NCBI GenBank assembly: GCA_037721215.1
Contig: JBBJNV010000015.1
Span: forward strand, 1 to 64,000
Length of the DNA stretch: 64,000 bases
From: Gemmatimonadaceae bacterium
GTDB lineage: Bacteria > Gemmatimonadota > Gemmatimonadetes > Gemmatimonadales > Gemmatimonadaceae
Direction of reading: 5' to 3'
Part shown: piece after piece, positions 8,180 to 15,203 of the stretch
How positions within the stretch are numbered: the first letter of the stretch is position 1
Layout: each line of letters begins with the position of its first letter
Notes under the pieces: model-generated
What the model saw: the letters and a program-made list of their open reading frames with translations, nothing else
The model's database searches: none
Told to the model about the DNA's origin: nothing
Position numbers and translations under genes: made by a program

Positions 8180-9511
8180 GTGCGACGTGGAGTCGCATTC
8201 TTCTCGTTTCCCGGTATTCAATTGATTCGACGTTTGCTGGCAGCGTGCGCGCTCGCGTTGGCTTTGGCGGGTGGCTCGTCTGGTCTCGCAGCTCAACAAC
8301 CAGAGGCCGACCGGGGTCAGCTCCGGGTCTATATCGACTGCCAGTACGATGGATGCGATTTTGATTTCTTTCGCACCGAGATTCCCTTCGTCGACTACGT
8401 GCGTGACCGCCAGGACGCCGCGCTGAATGTCTTTATTACCCGACAGCGAACCGGCAGCGGTGGCAATGCCTTCACGCTGAATTTCATCGGCCAGAAGCAA
8501 CTGGCGGGCGGGACCGATACGCTCCAGGTTTCGACGGCTCAGGAGGCGACGGAGGATGAAATCAGGAGGGCGCTGGCAAGAAGTATTAAGCTTGGCCTCG
8601 TGCGTTATGTGGCCCGATCTCCGCTCGGTGAACGGCTCCAGGTAACGCTTCTCCCCGTGGCGGCCTCGACGGCCAGGCCAGCCGCGCAGGTGGCAAGCGA
8701 TCCGTGGAATTTCTGGGTTTTCAGGACACGAGCCAACGCGTTTCTCAACGGCGAAAAATCCCAGCGTTTCACAAATCTCAACGGATCGACATCCGCGAAC
8801 CGGACCACCGAGGCGTGGAAGCTGAACGCATCGCTTTTTGGAAACTACAGCGAGGGGAAATTCACCTTCAGCAACGGTACGCGATTTTCCAACTACTCGC
8901 ATTCCTACGGACTGAGTGAACTCATCGTCAAGAGCCTTGGTCCCCACTGGTCGGCGGGGCAACGTGCGTCCGCCAGCTCATCGACCTTTCTCAACCAGCG
9001 GCTTGCCGCGCGCTTCGCGCCTGCGCTGGAGTACAATGTTTTCCCGTATTCGGAATCGACTCGCCGACAGCTGACGTTCCTGTACACGGCGGGGATCAAC
9101 TCATTTACCTACGAAGACACGACCATTTTCGACAAGCTGTCGGAGGTGCGCCCCGACCAGTCATTGACCGCATCGCTCGGGCTTAAGCAGCCATGGGGCT
9201 CGGTGAGCACGTCGCTCGAAGCAGCCAACTATCTGGACGATTTCAGCAAGCGCCGTCTGGTGCTTTTCAACAGCCTTGACATACGAGTGTTCAAGGGCCT
9301 GAGCGTCAATCTGTTCACGAGTGCTGCGCTCGTTCGAGACCAGCTGTATCTGGTCAAGGGCGACCTCACCGATGAAGATATTCTCCTCCGGCAGCGCCAG
9401 CTGGCAACTTCATACCGCTATTTCCTCAGCGGAGGTTTCAGCTACACATTCGGCTCTGTGCTGAATAACGTCGTCAACACCCGATTCGACGGCGCGAACC
9501 AGAACTTCTGA
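8180..9511 (+). CDS. Probable outer-membrane beta-barrel protein
   Basis: The 443-residue protein begins with a signal peptide (RRLLAACALALALAGG, cleavage near LAAQQ). An N-terminal domain of about 140 residues (RVYIDCQYDGCDFDFFRTEIPFVDYVRDRQDA) contains two Cys residues and looks periplasmic. The remaining 270 residues alternate polar and aromatic positions and end with Phe (DGANQNF), as outer-membrane barrels do. I recognise it as a type of hypothetical protein but not a named family. The start is GTG 8180. It is the last gene of the sigma/anti-sigma/DUF4097 run and could be a regulated target or the anchoring partner. Confidence 0.7.
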   Translation: MRRGVAFFSFPGIQLIRRLLAACALALALAGGSSGLAAQQPEADRGQLRVYIDCQYDGCDFDFFRTEIPFVDYVRDRQDAALNVFITRQRTGSGGNAFTLNFIGQKQLAGGTDTLQVSTAQEATEDEIRRALARSIKLGLVRYVARSPLGERLQVTLLPVAASTARPAAQVASDPWNFWVFRTRANAFLNGEKSQRFTNLNGSTSANRTTEAWKLNASLFGNYSEGKFTFSNGTRFSNYSHSYGLSELIVKSLGPHWSAGQRASASSSTFLNQRLAARFAPALEYNVFPYSESTRRQLTFLYTAGINSFTYEDTTIFDKLSEVRPDQSLTASLGLKQPWGSVSTSLEAANYLDDFSKRRLVLFNSLDIRVFKGLSVNLFTSAALVRDQLYLVKGDLTDEDILLRQRQLATSYRYFLSGGFSYTFGSVLNNVVNTRFDGANQNF

Positions 9512-9565
9512 CCTCTGGCCCGGCTTTCGCTGAAGACGGCGAGCACCCACACCTCAGAGTGACAA

Positions 9566-9877
9566 GTGACAGACGAAGCCGACACGACTCCGGCAGTCAA
9601 GCATAACGAGAGCAAGAGCAGATTCGAGGCGAATATTGGCGGTGACCTGGCTGTTGCCAGTTATGTGCGCGATGGAGACCGAATGACTTTCAACCACACC
9701 AGCGTGCCCACACAACATGAGGGCCGTGGTATTGGCAACGCGTTGGCCCGGGAGGCGCTCGAGTTTGCGTCGCGGGAGAAAGTCAGCGTTGTACCGCAAT
9801 GCGAGTTCATCGCTGCGTACATCGAGAAACACCCTGAGTACCAGCCTCTGGTCAGCCAGGGTTCTTCGGGAACATAG
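9566..9877 (+). CDS. Small GNAT-like N-acetyltransferase
   Basis: This 103-residue protein matches the short GNAT group (YjdJ/NATD1-like, acetyl-CoA-binding core only). The diagnostic stretch is FNHTSVPTQHEGRGIGNALAREALEFA, where EGRGIG binds acetyl-CoA, followed by VVPQCEFIAAYIEKHPEY, the conserved end of the family. The start is GTG 9566. Substrate is unknown for the family. It precedes the methyltransferase gene by 24 bases on the same strand. Confidence 0.88.
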   Translation: MTDEADTTPAVKHNESKSRFEANIGGDLAVASYVRDGDRMTFNHTSVPTQHEGRGIGNALAREALEFASREKVSVVPQCEFIAAYIEKHPEYQPLVSQGSSGT

Positions 9878-9901
9878 CTTTACGTACCCGGCGCGTGTGA
9901 A

Positions 9902-10648
9902 GTGACTTTCGAGGATCACTTCTCAGCGAGAGCAGCGCTTTACGCGGCATACAGGCCTGGCTATCCGGAATCTCTTTTCGAGTATCTCGCTGGCCTTACG
10001 TCCCGCAACAATGTCGTTTGCGACTGCGCAACGGGAAGCGGGCAAGCTGCGATCGGCCTTAACCGGCATTTCGGGCGGGTTATCGCTATCGACGCCAGCC
10101 GGAGCCAGTTGCGGCATGCAGTCCGCGAAGGCGACGTTGCTTACGTGGCAGCCCGCGCCCAGGAGCTGCCGCTGAAGGCCGGATCGATCGATCTCATCAC
10201 CGTGGCCCAGGCCTTACACTGGTTTGATCTGGAACAGTTCTACCAGGAGGTTCGTCGCATTGTCGCTCCTGGTGGTGCGCTCGCGGTATGGGGATATGGC
10301 GACCCGGTGCTGGATCATCCGGCTCTGAACTCCATCGTGCACGCCTACAATCGCGGGACAGTAGAAGACTACTGGTTGCCGGAACGGATGATTCTCCTCG
10401 ACCAGTACTCGACCGTGCCATTTCCATTCCGGGAAGTGACTGTACCGTCGTTCACATTGACGTGCCGATGGACCCTTTCCGAACTTTGCGGCTATCTACG
10501 GACATGGTCGGCGACGGCTGCATACGTCGCGGCCCGGGGCGTTGATCCTGTTCTGCCAGTTGAGGCAGCACTGGCAAAACGCTGGGGGCCTCCGGAGACC
10601 CGGCAAACCGTGGAGTGGCCGCTATGCCTGCGCGTTGGCTACGCGTAA
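9902..10648 (+). CDS. Class I SAM-dependent methyltransferase
   Basis: The 248-residue protein begins FEDHFSARAALYAAYRPGYPESLFEYLA, a common start in Methyltransf_11-type enzymes of unknown substrate. Motif I is VVCDCATGSGQAAIGL (the more usual Asp-x-Gly-x-Gly is Asp-Cys-Ala-Thr-Gly-Ser-Gly here). Motif II is VIAIDASRSQL and motif III is IDLITVAQALHWFDLEQFYQEVRRIVAPGGALAVWGYGD. The C-terminal part ends with the WPLCLRVGYA found in these proteins. The start is GTG 9902. It is convergent with a broken methyltransferase gene that ends 4 bases further on. Confidence 0.9.
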   Translation: MTFEDHFSARAALYAAYRPGYPESLFEYLAGLTSRNNVVCDCATGSGQAAIGLNRHFGRVIAIDASRSQLRHAVREGDVAYVAARAQELPLKAGSIDLITVAQALHWFDLEQFYQEVRRIVAPGGALAVWGYGDPVLDHPALNSIVHAYNRGTVEDYWLPERMILLDQYSTVPFPFREVTVPSFTLTCRWTLSELCGYLRTWSATAAYVAARGVDPVLPVEAALAKRWGPPETRQTVEWPLCLRVGYA

Positions 10649-10652
10649 CGTT

Positions 10653-11082
10653 TCAGAGCCCGACCAGCTGCCCGCCGGGTTCGAGCTTTCTGTGTGCGCT
10701 TGCAAGATTCTGGCTCAGGGTAGCACGCGATTCAGCCAGGTTCGCGCCATTGATGTGGTGCATCACCAGGCTGAAAACAAGAACATCGATCGAGCCATCG
10801 GGAAACTTGTTCAAGTCGCGCGCATCATCAACGATCTTCTGGATCCGGGGATCGGTGATTGCGTCCATCATCTGTGGAGCGACATCGACGGCAATGACAC
10901 GAGCCGGCAACGAGGTATCGTAGGCGAAGCGCCCACCGTTTCCTACGTCGACTACCAGACGGCCCCTGACCAGCGGGTCCAGCTGTTGCCCTGCCTGCTC
11001 GTAAAATCATCTGCCACGATTCCGCAGACTTCTGATAATGCTGAGAGATATTGTCGAAGTGCTGCTGTTCGTGTGCCCGCAT
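10653..11082 (-). pseudogene. Frameshifted and C-terminally short methyltransferase
   Basis: Read on the minus strand, an ATG at 11082 opens MRAHEQQHFDNISQHYQKSAESWQMI, a typical methyltransferase start. One base too many in the TTTT run at about 11008-11013 shifts the frame. Dropping one T continues as YEQAGQQLDPLVRGRLVVDVGNGG, then VIAVDVAPQMMDAI and DVLVFSLVMHHI. The reading then stops at 10653 after RKLEPGGQLVGL, some 50-90 residues earlier than usual. So the gene has both a frameshift and a missing C-terminus. The frameshift could be a homopolymer sequencing error, but the early stop argues for a decaying gene. It faces the intact methyltransferase gene tail to tail. Confidence 0.7.
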
Positions 11083-11190
11083 TGCGTGCAGTATCGCGCC
11101 GCGGACGCGGGTTTGAACAGAATCGCCAATAGCCGCGCGCGTGGCGGGCGGCATTGTCTATCGCGTAAATTTCCCTCGCAGTATTCACCT

Positions 11191-11263
11191 GACCCGGTAG
11201 CTCAGCTGGTAGAGCAACGGACTTTTAATTCGTAGGTCGTGGGTTCGAGACCCACCCGGGTCA
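11191..11263 (+). tRNA. tRNA-Lys (anticodon TTT)
   Basis: The 73-base cloverleaf has acceptor GACCCGG/CCGGGTC, D stem GCTC/GAGC, anticodon stem ACGGA/TTCGT with loop CTTTTAA (anticodon TTT), and T stem GTGGG/CCCAC with loop TTCGAGA. The discriminator is A at 11263. CCA is not encoded (TTT follows), so it is added after transcription. It stands alone between the broken methyltransferase gene and the peptidase gene; I see no convincing promoter directly upstream. Confidence 0.97.
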
Positions 11264-11348
11264 TTTCTCAATCGCTGTCTCTAGTATGAACTCTCTCCAG
11301 GGCATCGAGTAAGGCATGTGGCCGATGCCAATCTCTAACCTCAAACAT

Positions 11349-12599
11349 ATGAAATCGCTTTCCATTGTCCTCGTGACGCTTACCCTTGCGGCAGTCTCCG
11401 CCCAGGCTCAGGAGATTGCGATCCCGCACCGCAATACCTCGGTGATGGCTGCCCTGGCGGCGATCAAAGCCGACAATGCGTGGACGCTGGATCAACAGCA
11501 ATCGATTTGCGAGATACCGGCGCCCCCGTTCAAGGAAGCAGTCAGGGCAGTTGAGTATCGCAAGAGATTCGAGAATCTCGGCTTCAAGAGCGTCAGAATC
11601 GACAGCGAAGGCAACGTGATTGCCGAACGGCCGGGTATTGGCAAGGGTCCGACGGTAATGATCATGGGCCACCTCGACACGGTGTTTCCGGAAGGAACCA
11701 ACGTTGCCGTTACCCGCACGGGCACAGTCATGAAAGGCCCGGGAATCGGGGACGATTGCCGCGGGCTCGCCGTTCTGCTGCAGGTGGCAAAATCGCTGAA
11801 CGTGGCGAAGGTGAGAACCGAAGGGACAATTTATTTCGTGGGAAATGTAGGCGAGGAGGGCGAGGGAAACCTTCGTGGCACCCGTCATCTGCTGCTGAAG
11901 GAATTTCCAGGTAAAATCGACTTTTTCATTTCCGTGGATGGAACGGGGCTCGGAGTGACCAGCAGAGCCGTGGGAAGTCACCGGTATCGCGTTACCTACC
12001 AGGGTCCCGGCGGTCACAGCTACGGGGCATTCGGAATGCCCAATCCGATCCATGCTCTTGGGCGAGCCATCGCCGGAATCTCGGAAATCAAGGTGCCGGC
12101 CTCGCCGAAGACGACGTTCAGTGTCGGAATTGTGGCGGGTGGTACGTCTGTCAACACGATCTCCCCGGTAGGCACCATGGACGTGGACATGCGCTCGGAG
12201 TCAGTCGCTGAGCTCGACCGCGTCGATGCCAGCATCCAGAAGGCGCTTCGCGCGGCGCTGACCAGTGAAAATGCCCGTTGGCCGGGGCGGCATCCGAGAA
12301 TCACGATGAAGATCGATACGATTGGAATCAGGCCTACCGGCGCGCAGTCGGATGGAGCTCCCATCGTCCGTGCCGCGCTCGCGGCAGGCAAAGCGCTTGG
12401 ATTTGGCGAGCCAACCAGCGCGAGCAGCACGGACGCCAATCTTCCGATCAGCATGGGGATTGCAGCGATAACTATCGATGGCGGCGGAAAAGGTATGGGA
12501 TCCCATTCACTTTCGGAGTCATACGACGACACCGACCGCGGGTACCTCGGCCCCCAGTGGGCTGCCCTGATCGTTGCCGCACTCGCCAGAGTGAGATGA
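11349..12599 (+). CDS. Secreted M20-family metallopeptidase
   Basis: This is an exported di-zinc exopeptidase of the M20/M25/M40 group (416 residues from ATG 11349). The signal peptide is MKSLSIVLVTLTLAAVSAQAQ. Metal and catalytic positions are visible in VMIMGHLDTVFPEG (His, Asp), GPGIGDDCRGLAVLL (bridging Asp), VGNVGEEGEGNLRG (catalytic Glu pair) and the C-terminal MGSHSLSES (last His). The dimerisation lid domain with GGHSYGAFGMPNPIHALG lies between. Substrate cannot be told. In-frame ATGs at 11316 and 11325 would put extra residues before the signal peptide and are less likely. Confidence 0.92.
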   Translation: MKSLSIVLVTLTLAAVSAQAQEIAIPHRNTSVMAALAAIKADNAWTLDQQQSICEIPAPPFKEAVRAVEYRKRFENLGFKSVRIDSEGNVIAERPGIGKGPTVMIMGHLDTVFPEGTNVAVTRTGTVMKGPGIGDDCRGLAVLLQVAKSLNVAKVRTEGTIYFVGNVGEEGEGNLRGTRHLLLKEFPGKIDFFISVDGTGLGVTSRAVGSHRYRVTYQGPGGHSYGAFGMPNPIHALGRAIAGISEIKVPASPKTTFSVGIVAGGTSVNTISPVGTMDVDMRSESVAELDRVDASIQKALRAALTSENARWPGRHPRITMKIDTIGIRPTGAQSDGAPIVRAALAAGKALGFGEPTSASSTDANLPISMGIAAITIDGGGKGMGSHSLSESYDDTDRGYLGPQWAALIVAALARVR

Positions 12600-12631
12600 G
12601 GGTTGCGTTCTGCCAGTTCGATCGTCATAAG

Positions 12632-12670
12632 AAGGGCGCCCCGCTTGCTGCGAGGCGCTTCATACATTTG
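12632..12670 (+). terminator. Possible terminator hairpin after the M20 gene
   Basis: GCGCC (12636-12640) pairs with GGCGC (12654-12658), extended inside by CGC/GCG (12642-12644 with 12650-12652) and closed by a 5-base loop. Outer AA/TT pairs add to the stem. What follows is CATACATTTG, only a weak U-run, so termination efficiency is uncertain. It lies 33 bases after the peptidase stop. Confidence 0.45.
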
Positions 12671-12704
12671 AATACCGGCCGAAAGGCCATCAGAGAGGTC
12701 AGTG

Positions 12705-13079
12705 ATGTTGGCAGTGATTTGTAGCCTGCGCAGTTTGACGGTGATCGCCGCGGTCGTCCTCCCCAGCGGGTGCCAGGCCTGGAAAGTGGACAACCGCCCC
12801 GCGCCGACGGTGATCGAGCAGGCAGGCAACAACAGAGTCGCGATAACGATGGACGACAGGCGCTGGGTGGTGCTGAACAATGCCCAGGTGCAAAGTGACA
12901 GCATTGTCGGAATGAGAGTTACCGGGAATACAGTCGGCATCGGACGTACGGCCCTGTCGCTTCCGCGCGTCCGTGCGATCGAAACCCGGCGGTTCAGTAT
13001 CACCCGGACGCTAGGGCTGGGAGTCGTCGCCTTGTTCATTCCAAGCCTCTACCGTTTCGCGATCATCGAGGAAGAATGA
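12705..13079 (+). CDS. Putative small lipoprotein
   Basis: The 124-residue product starts with LAVICSLRSLTVIAAVVLPSGC, a lipoprotein signal peptide ending in a lipobox with Cys. The mature part (VDNRPAPTVIEQAGNNRVAITMDDRRWVVLNNAQVQSDSIVGMRV) looks beta-rich and resembles small proteins that convert RNA polymerase- or Hfq-like SH3 folds, but I cannot name a family. A hydrophobic stretch near the C-terminus (TLGLGVVALFIPSLYRFAII) could be a membrane segment. ATG 12705 has GAGAGG at 12693-12698, a better spacing than the GTG at 12702. Confidence 0.7.
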   Translation: MLAVICSLRSLTVIAAVVLPSGCQAWKVDNRPAPTVIEQAGNNRVAITMDDRRWVVLNNAQVQSDSIVGMRVTGNTVGIGRTALSLPRVRAIETRRFSITRTLGLGVVALFIPSLYRFAIIEEE

Positions 13080-13211
13080 CAACGGATCTGGTTGGTTGAC
13101 TGGATTCGGATGCGCAGTCGGGGCGCGTCCTGATTACGCGGGAGTGGCGCATTCATCCAGACTTCCTGCAAGCACTGGCATGACGAACTACCCGCCAATT
13201 ACTTCAGCGCA

Positions 13212-13892
13212 ATGACTCGAAGATCCTGCCGACTGCTGGCGAGCGTGATACTGCTTTCCGGGTGCATACCGTTCCGCCAGCCCACGGCCACGCCGGTGAA
13301 TACCGTCGAGCTGCCCACCCTTGACGATGCTGCCGCCGACTCTCTGCTGGTCGATGTGCAGCGTCTCGACAGTACTCTCGTCGTCGATCTGCGGTACGCG
13401 ACCACAAACAATTTTACGGGCGCAGTGCTACCCGGGTACGAGGGCAACCGGGCGTATCTTCGCGCTGAAGCGGCCACCGCGCTGGCGCTGGTGAACGCGG
13501 ATCTGAAATCGCAAGGTTACACTCTCAGGGTGTTCGACGCCTATCGTCCCGTTCGTGCAAGCGAAGCGATGGTGGATTGGACGCAGCGCACCAACCGGCC
13601 GGACCTACTGCGGGATGGCTATATCGCAAGCCGAAGCCGTCACAACCTCGGCGCAGCCGTCGACGTCACACTCGTGAATACCGCATCAGGAACCGATGTC
13701 GATATGGGGACTCGTTACGACCTTTTCTCATACGCCGCTCACACCGCCAACGCGCGCGGGCATGTAGCTCGCAATCGTCAGCTGCTGAAGCGGGCGATGG
13801 AGCGACAGGGCTTCGAGAATTACGACAAGGAGTGGTGGCACTTCAGCTACTCGCTGGACGATCCGGCGCGGTTCGACAAAGTCGTCCGCTAG
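13212..13892 (+). CDS. D-Ala-D-Ala dipeptidase (VanX/DdpX family, M15D), lipoprotein
   Basis: This zinc dipeptidase cleaves D-Ala-D-Ala or related cell-wall dipeptides. The family signature SRHNLGAAVDVTL gives zinc ligands His144 and Asp151; KEWWHF gives catalytic Glu207 and ligand His210. DAYRPVRASEAM is the substrate-side Arg motif. A lipobox (SVILLSGC) at residues 12-18 makes it a lipoprotein, so it acts outside the inner membrane. That favours wall recycling (DdpX-like) over vancomycin resistance, and no vanH/vanA genes are nearby. It is a single gene between a small lipoprotein and the convergent kinase gene. Confidence 0.92.
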   Translation: MTRRSCRLLASVILLSGCIPFRQPTATPVNTVELPTLDDAAADSLLVDVQRLDSTLVVDLRYATTNNFTGAVLPGYEGNRAYLRAEAATALALVNADLKSQGYTLRVFDAYRPVRASEAMVDWTQRTNRPDLLRDGYIASRSRHNLGAAVDVTLVNTASGTDVDMGTRYDLFSYAAHTANARGHVARNRQLLKRAMERQGFENYDKEWWHFSYSLDDPARFDKVVR

Positions 13893-13919
13893 TCGTCCGG
13901 GGATTCACGTCGTCGTAAG

Positions 13920-15203
13920 CTAGCTGTCGCTCCCTGTTGCGTCGCGGGCGGCTTCCAGCGCAATGGCGTCCCGGGCGCGCCGGGCGGGAAGAGTGAATGC
14001 AAAGACACTCCCTTCCTCCGGAAACTCGGCCCAGGCCGTGCCGCCAAGCGACTGAGCGGTGTCGCGCACGATGCTCAGTCCCAATCCGGTCCCGTCGGCG
14101 CCTGTTCTGGCATCGTCGTGGGCACGAAAAAACCTCTCGAACAGACGCGCACGCTTCGCTTCCGGCACGCCCAAGCCGTTGTCGCGAACTTCGACCACAA
14201 CTGCTGACTCGCTGTCGGCACCGCTTACGCCTCCAGCGTCGACCGTCCGCCGCGCGCCGACCTCGACCCATCGTTCCGGTTTTGACATGTCGGAATATTT
14301 GATCGCATTCGCTACGAGATTCGTCAGGCACAGCTCCACCGCCGCGGCGTTGACCTCCACCTCCGGTAAGCTGCTCGAAATCCGCACCTCGACGTTCCTC
14401 GCCTGCGCGTTGTCGCGAAGCTGTCGCGCAACCTCGGCCGCGGCACGTGGCAGCGTGATGTGCCGCTGCTGTCGCACATCCGCGTCGAGCTGACTCAGCT
14501 CCATGAGGTTGTCAAGCACAGCCTGCATCCCCAGCACGTTACGGCCGATCACTGCGGTCAGCCGCTCCTTCTCGTCGGCGCTCAGCGAAGGAAGCTCCAG
14601 CACCGCCGCCGCACCGGTAATCGCGCCGAGCCTGTTCTTCAACTCGTGCGACAAGGTTCTGTTGAAGCCACGAAGGCGATTCTCCCGTTCATGGAGCCGC
14701 TCGCGCACGAGCGTGAGATAACGGGTGAGCGTCGCCTGCTGGATGAGAGCCACAGCGAGGTAGAGACGGTGCGCGCAGTTGAGCAGCTCGCTCCTGCTGC
14801 AGGGCTCTTCGATGTCGTCCACAATCCGACCCATGAACGCAAACAGAATTCCGCCGAACAGCTCATATTCTTTCAACACTTCGTATTCATCGAACTTCTG
14901 GTTGTAGCGAAGTTCGCCGAGCTCACGCGCCTTGGCGATTACCGGTGCATCCGTGATGACGATACTGTCGGGATTCTCGATGAATGCAGCTATTCCATGA
15001 ATCAGCAGCGGCACGTGGTCGAGCAGCTGATCAGTCGGAAATATCCGGTTAGGGTCCCCCTGAACCCGCGCAACGATGCGATCGAGCCATCGCCGCGTCA
15101 GATCGATACTGTCTTCCCGCATCCGACGCGCAAGCGTTGCAGCCAGCGGGCAGTTTTCCGTAATTTCGGCCGTCGGCGCAGCTCCCGCTTCGCCCCCCAT
15201 CAT
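13920..15203 (-). CDS. Soluble sensor histidine kinase with RsbRD-like N-terminus
   Basis: The 427-residue protein has no membrane segment. Residues 20-165 are helical and resemble the RsbRD/RsbT co-antagonist N-terminal domain (LARRMREDSIDLTRRWLDRIVARV). The HisKA box is NRTLSHELKNRLGAITGAAAV with phospho-acceptor His186. The ATPase domain has the N box (LCLTNLVANAIKYSD), G1 (VEVRDNGLGVP), F box (LFERFFRAHDDAR) and G2 (TGLGLSIV). The ATG overlaps the stop of the propeller protein gene by 4 bases, so the two are coupled. No response regulator is nearby, hence its partner is unknown. Confidence 0.9.
   Translation of the reverse strand: MMGGEAGAAPTAEITENCPLAATLARRMREDSIDLTRRWLDRIVARVQGDPNRIFPTDQLLDHVPLLIHGIAAFIENPDSIVITDAPVIAKARELGELRYNQKFDEYEVLKEYELFGGILFAFMGRIVDDIEEPCSRSELLNCAHRLYLAVALIQQATLTRYLTLVRERLHERENRLRGFNRTLSHELKNRLGAITGAAAVLELPSLSADEKERLTAVIGRNVLGMQAVLDNLMELSQLDADVRQQRHITLPRAAAEVARQLRDNAQARNVEVRISSSLPEVEVNAAAVELCLTNLVANAIKYSDMSKPERWVEVGARRTVDAGGVSGADSESAVVVEVRDNGLGVPEAKRARLFERFFRAHDDARTGADGTGLGLSIVRDTAQSLGGTAWAEFPEEGSVFAFTLPARRARDAIALEAARDATGSDS

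Noticed and set aside
10542-11132. A 196-residue plus-strand frame across the methyltransferase gene end and the broken gene
   Set aside because: It is antisense to clear methyltransferase coding, and its translation shows no family features.
11113-11171. Promoter for tRNA-Lys using TTGAAC and TAAATT
   Set aside because: The boxes are about 47 bases apart, far beyond working spacing.
13212-13892. VanX-like gene as part of a vancomycin-resistance cluster
   Set aside because: No vanH, vanA, vanR or vanS genes are nearby and the protein is a lipoprotein, which fits a cell-wall recycling dipeptidase better.
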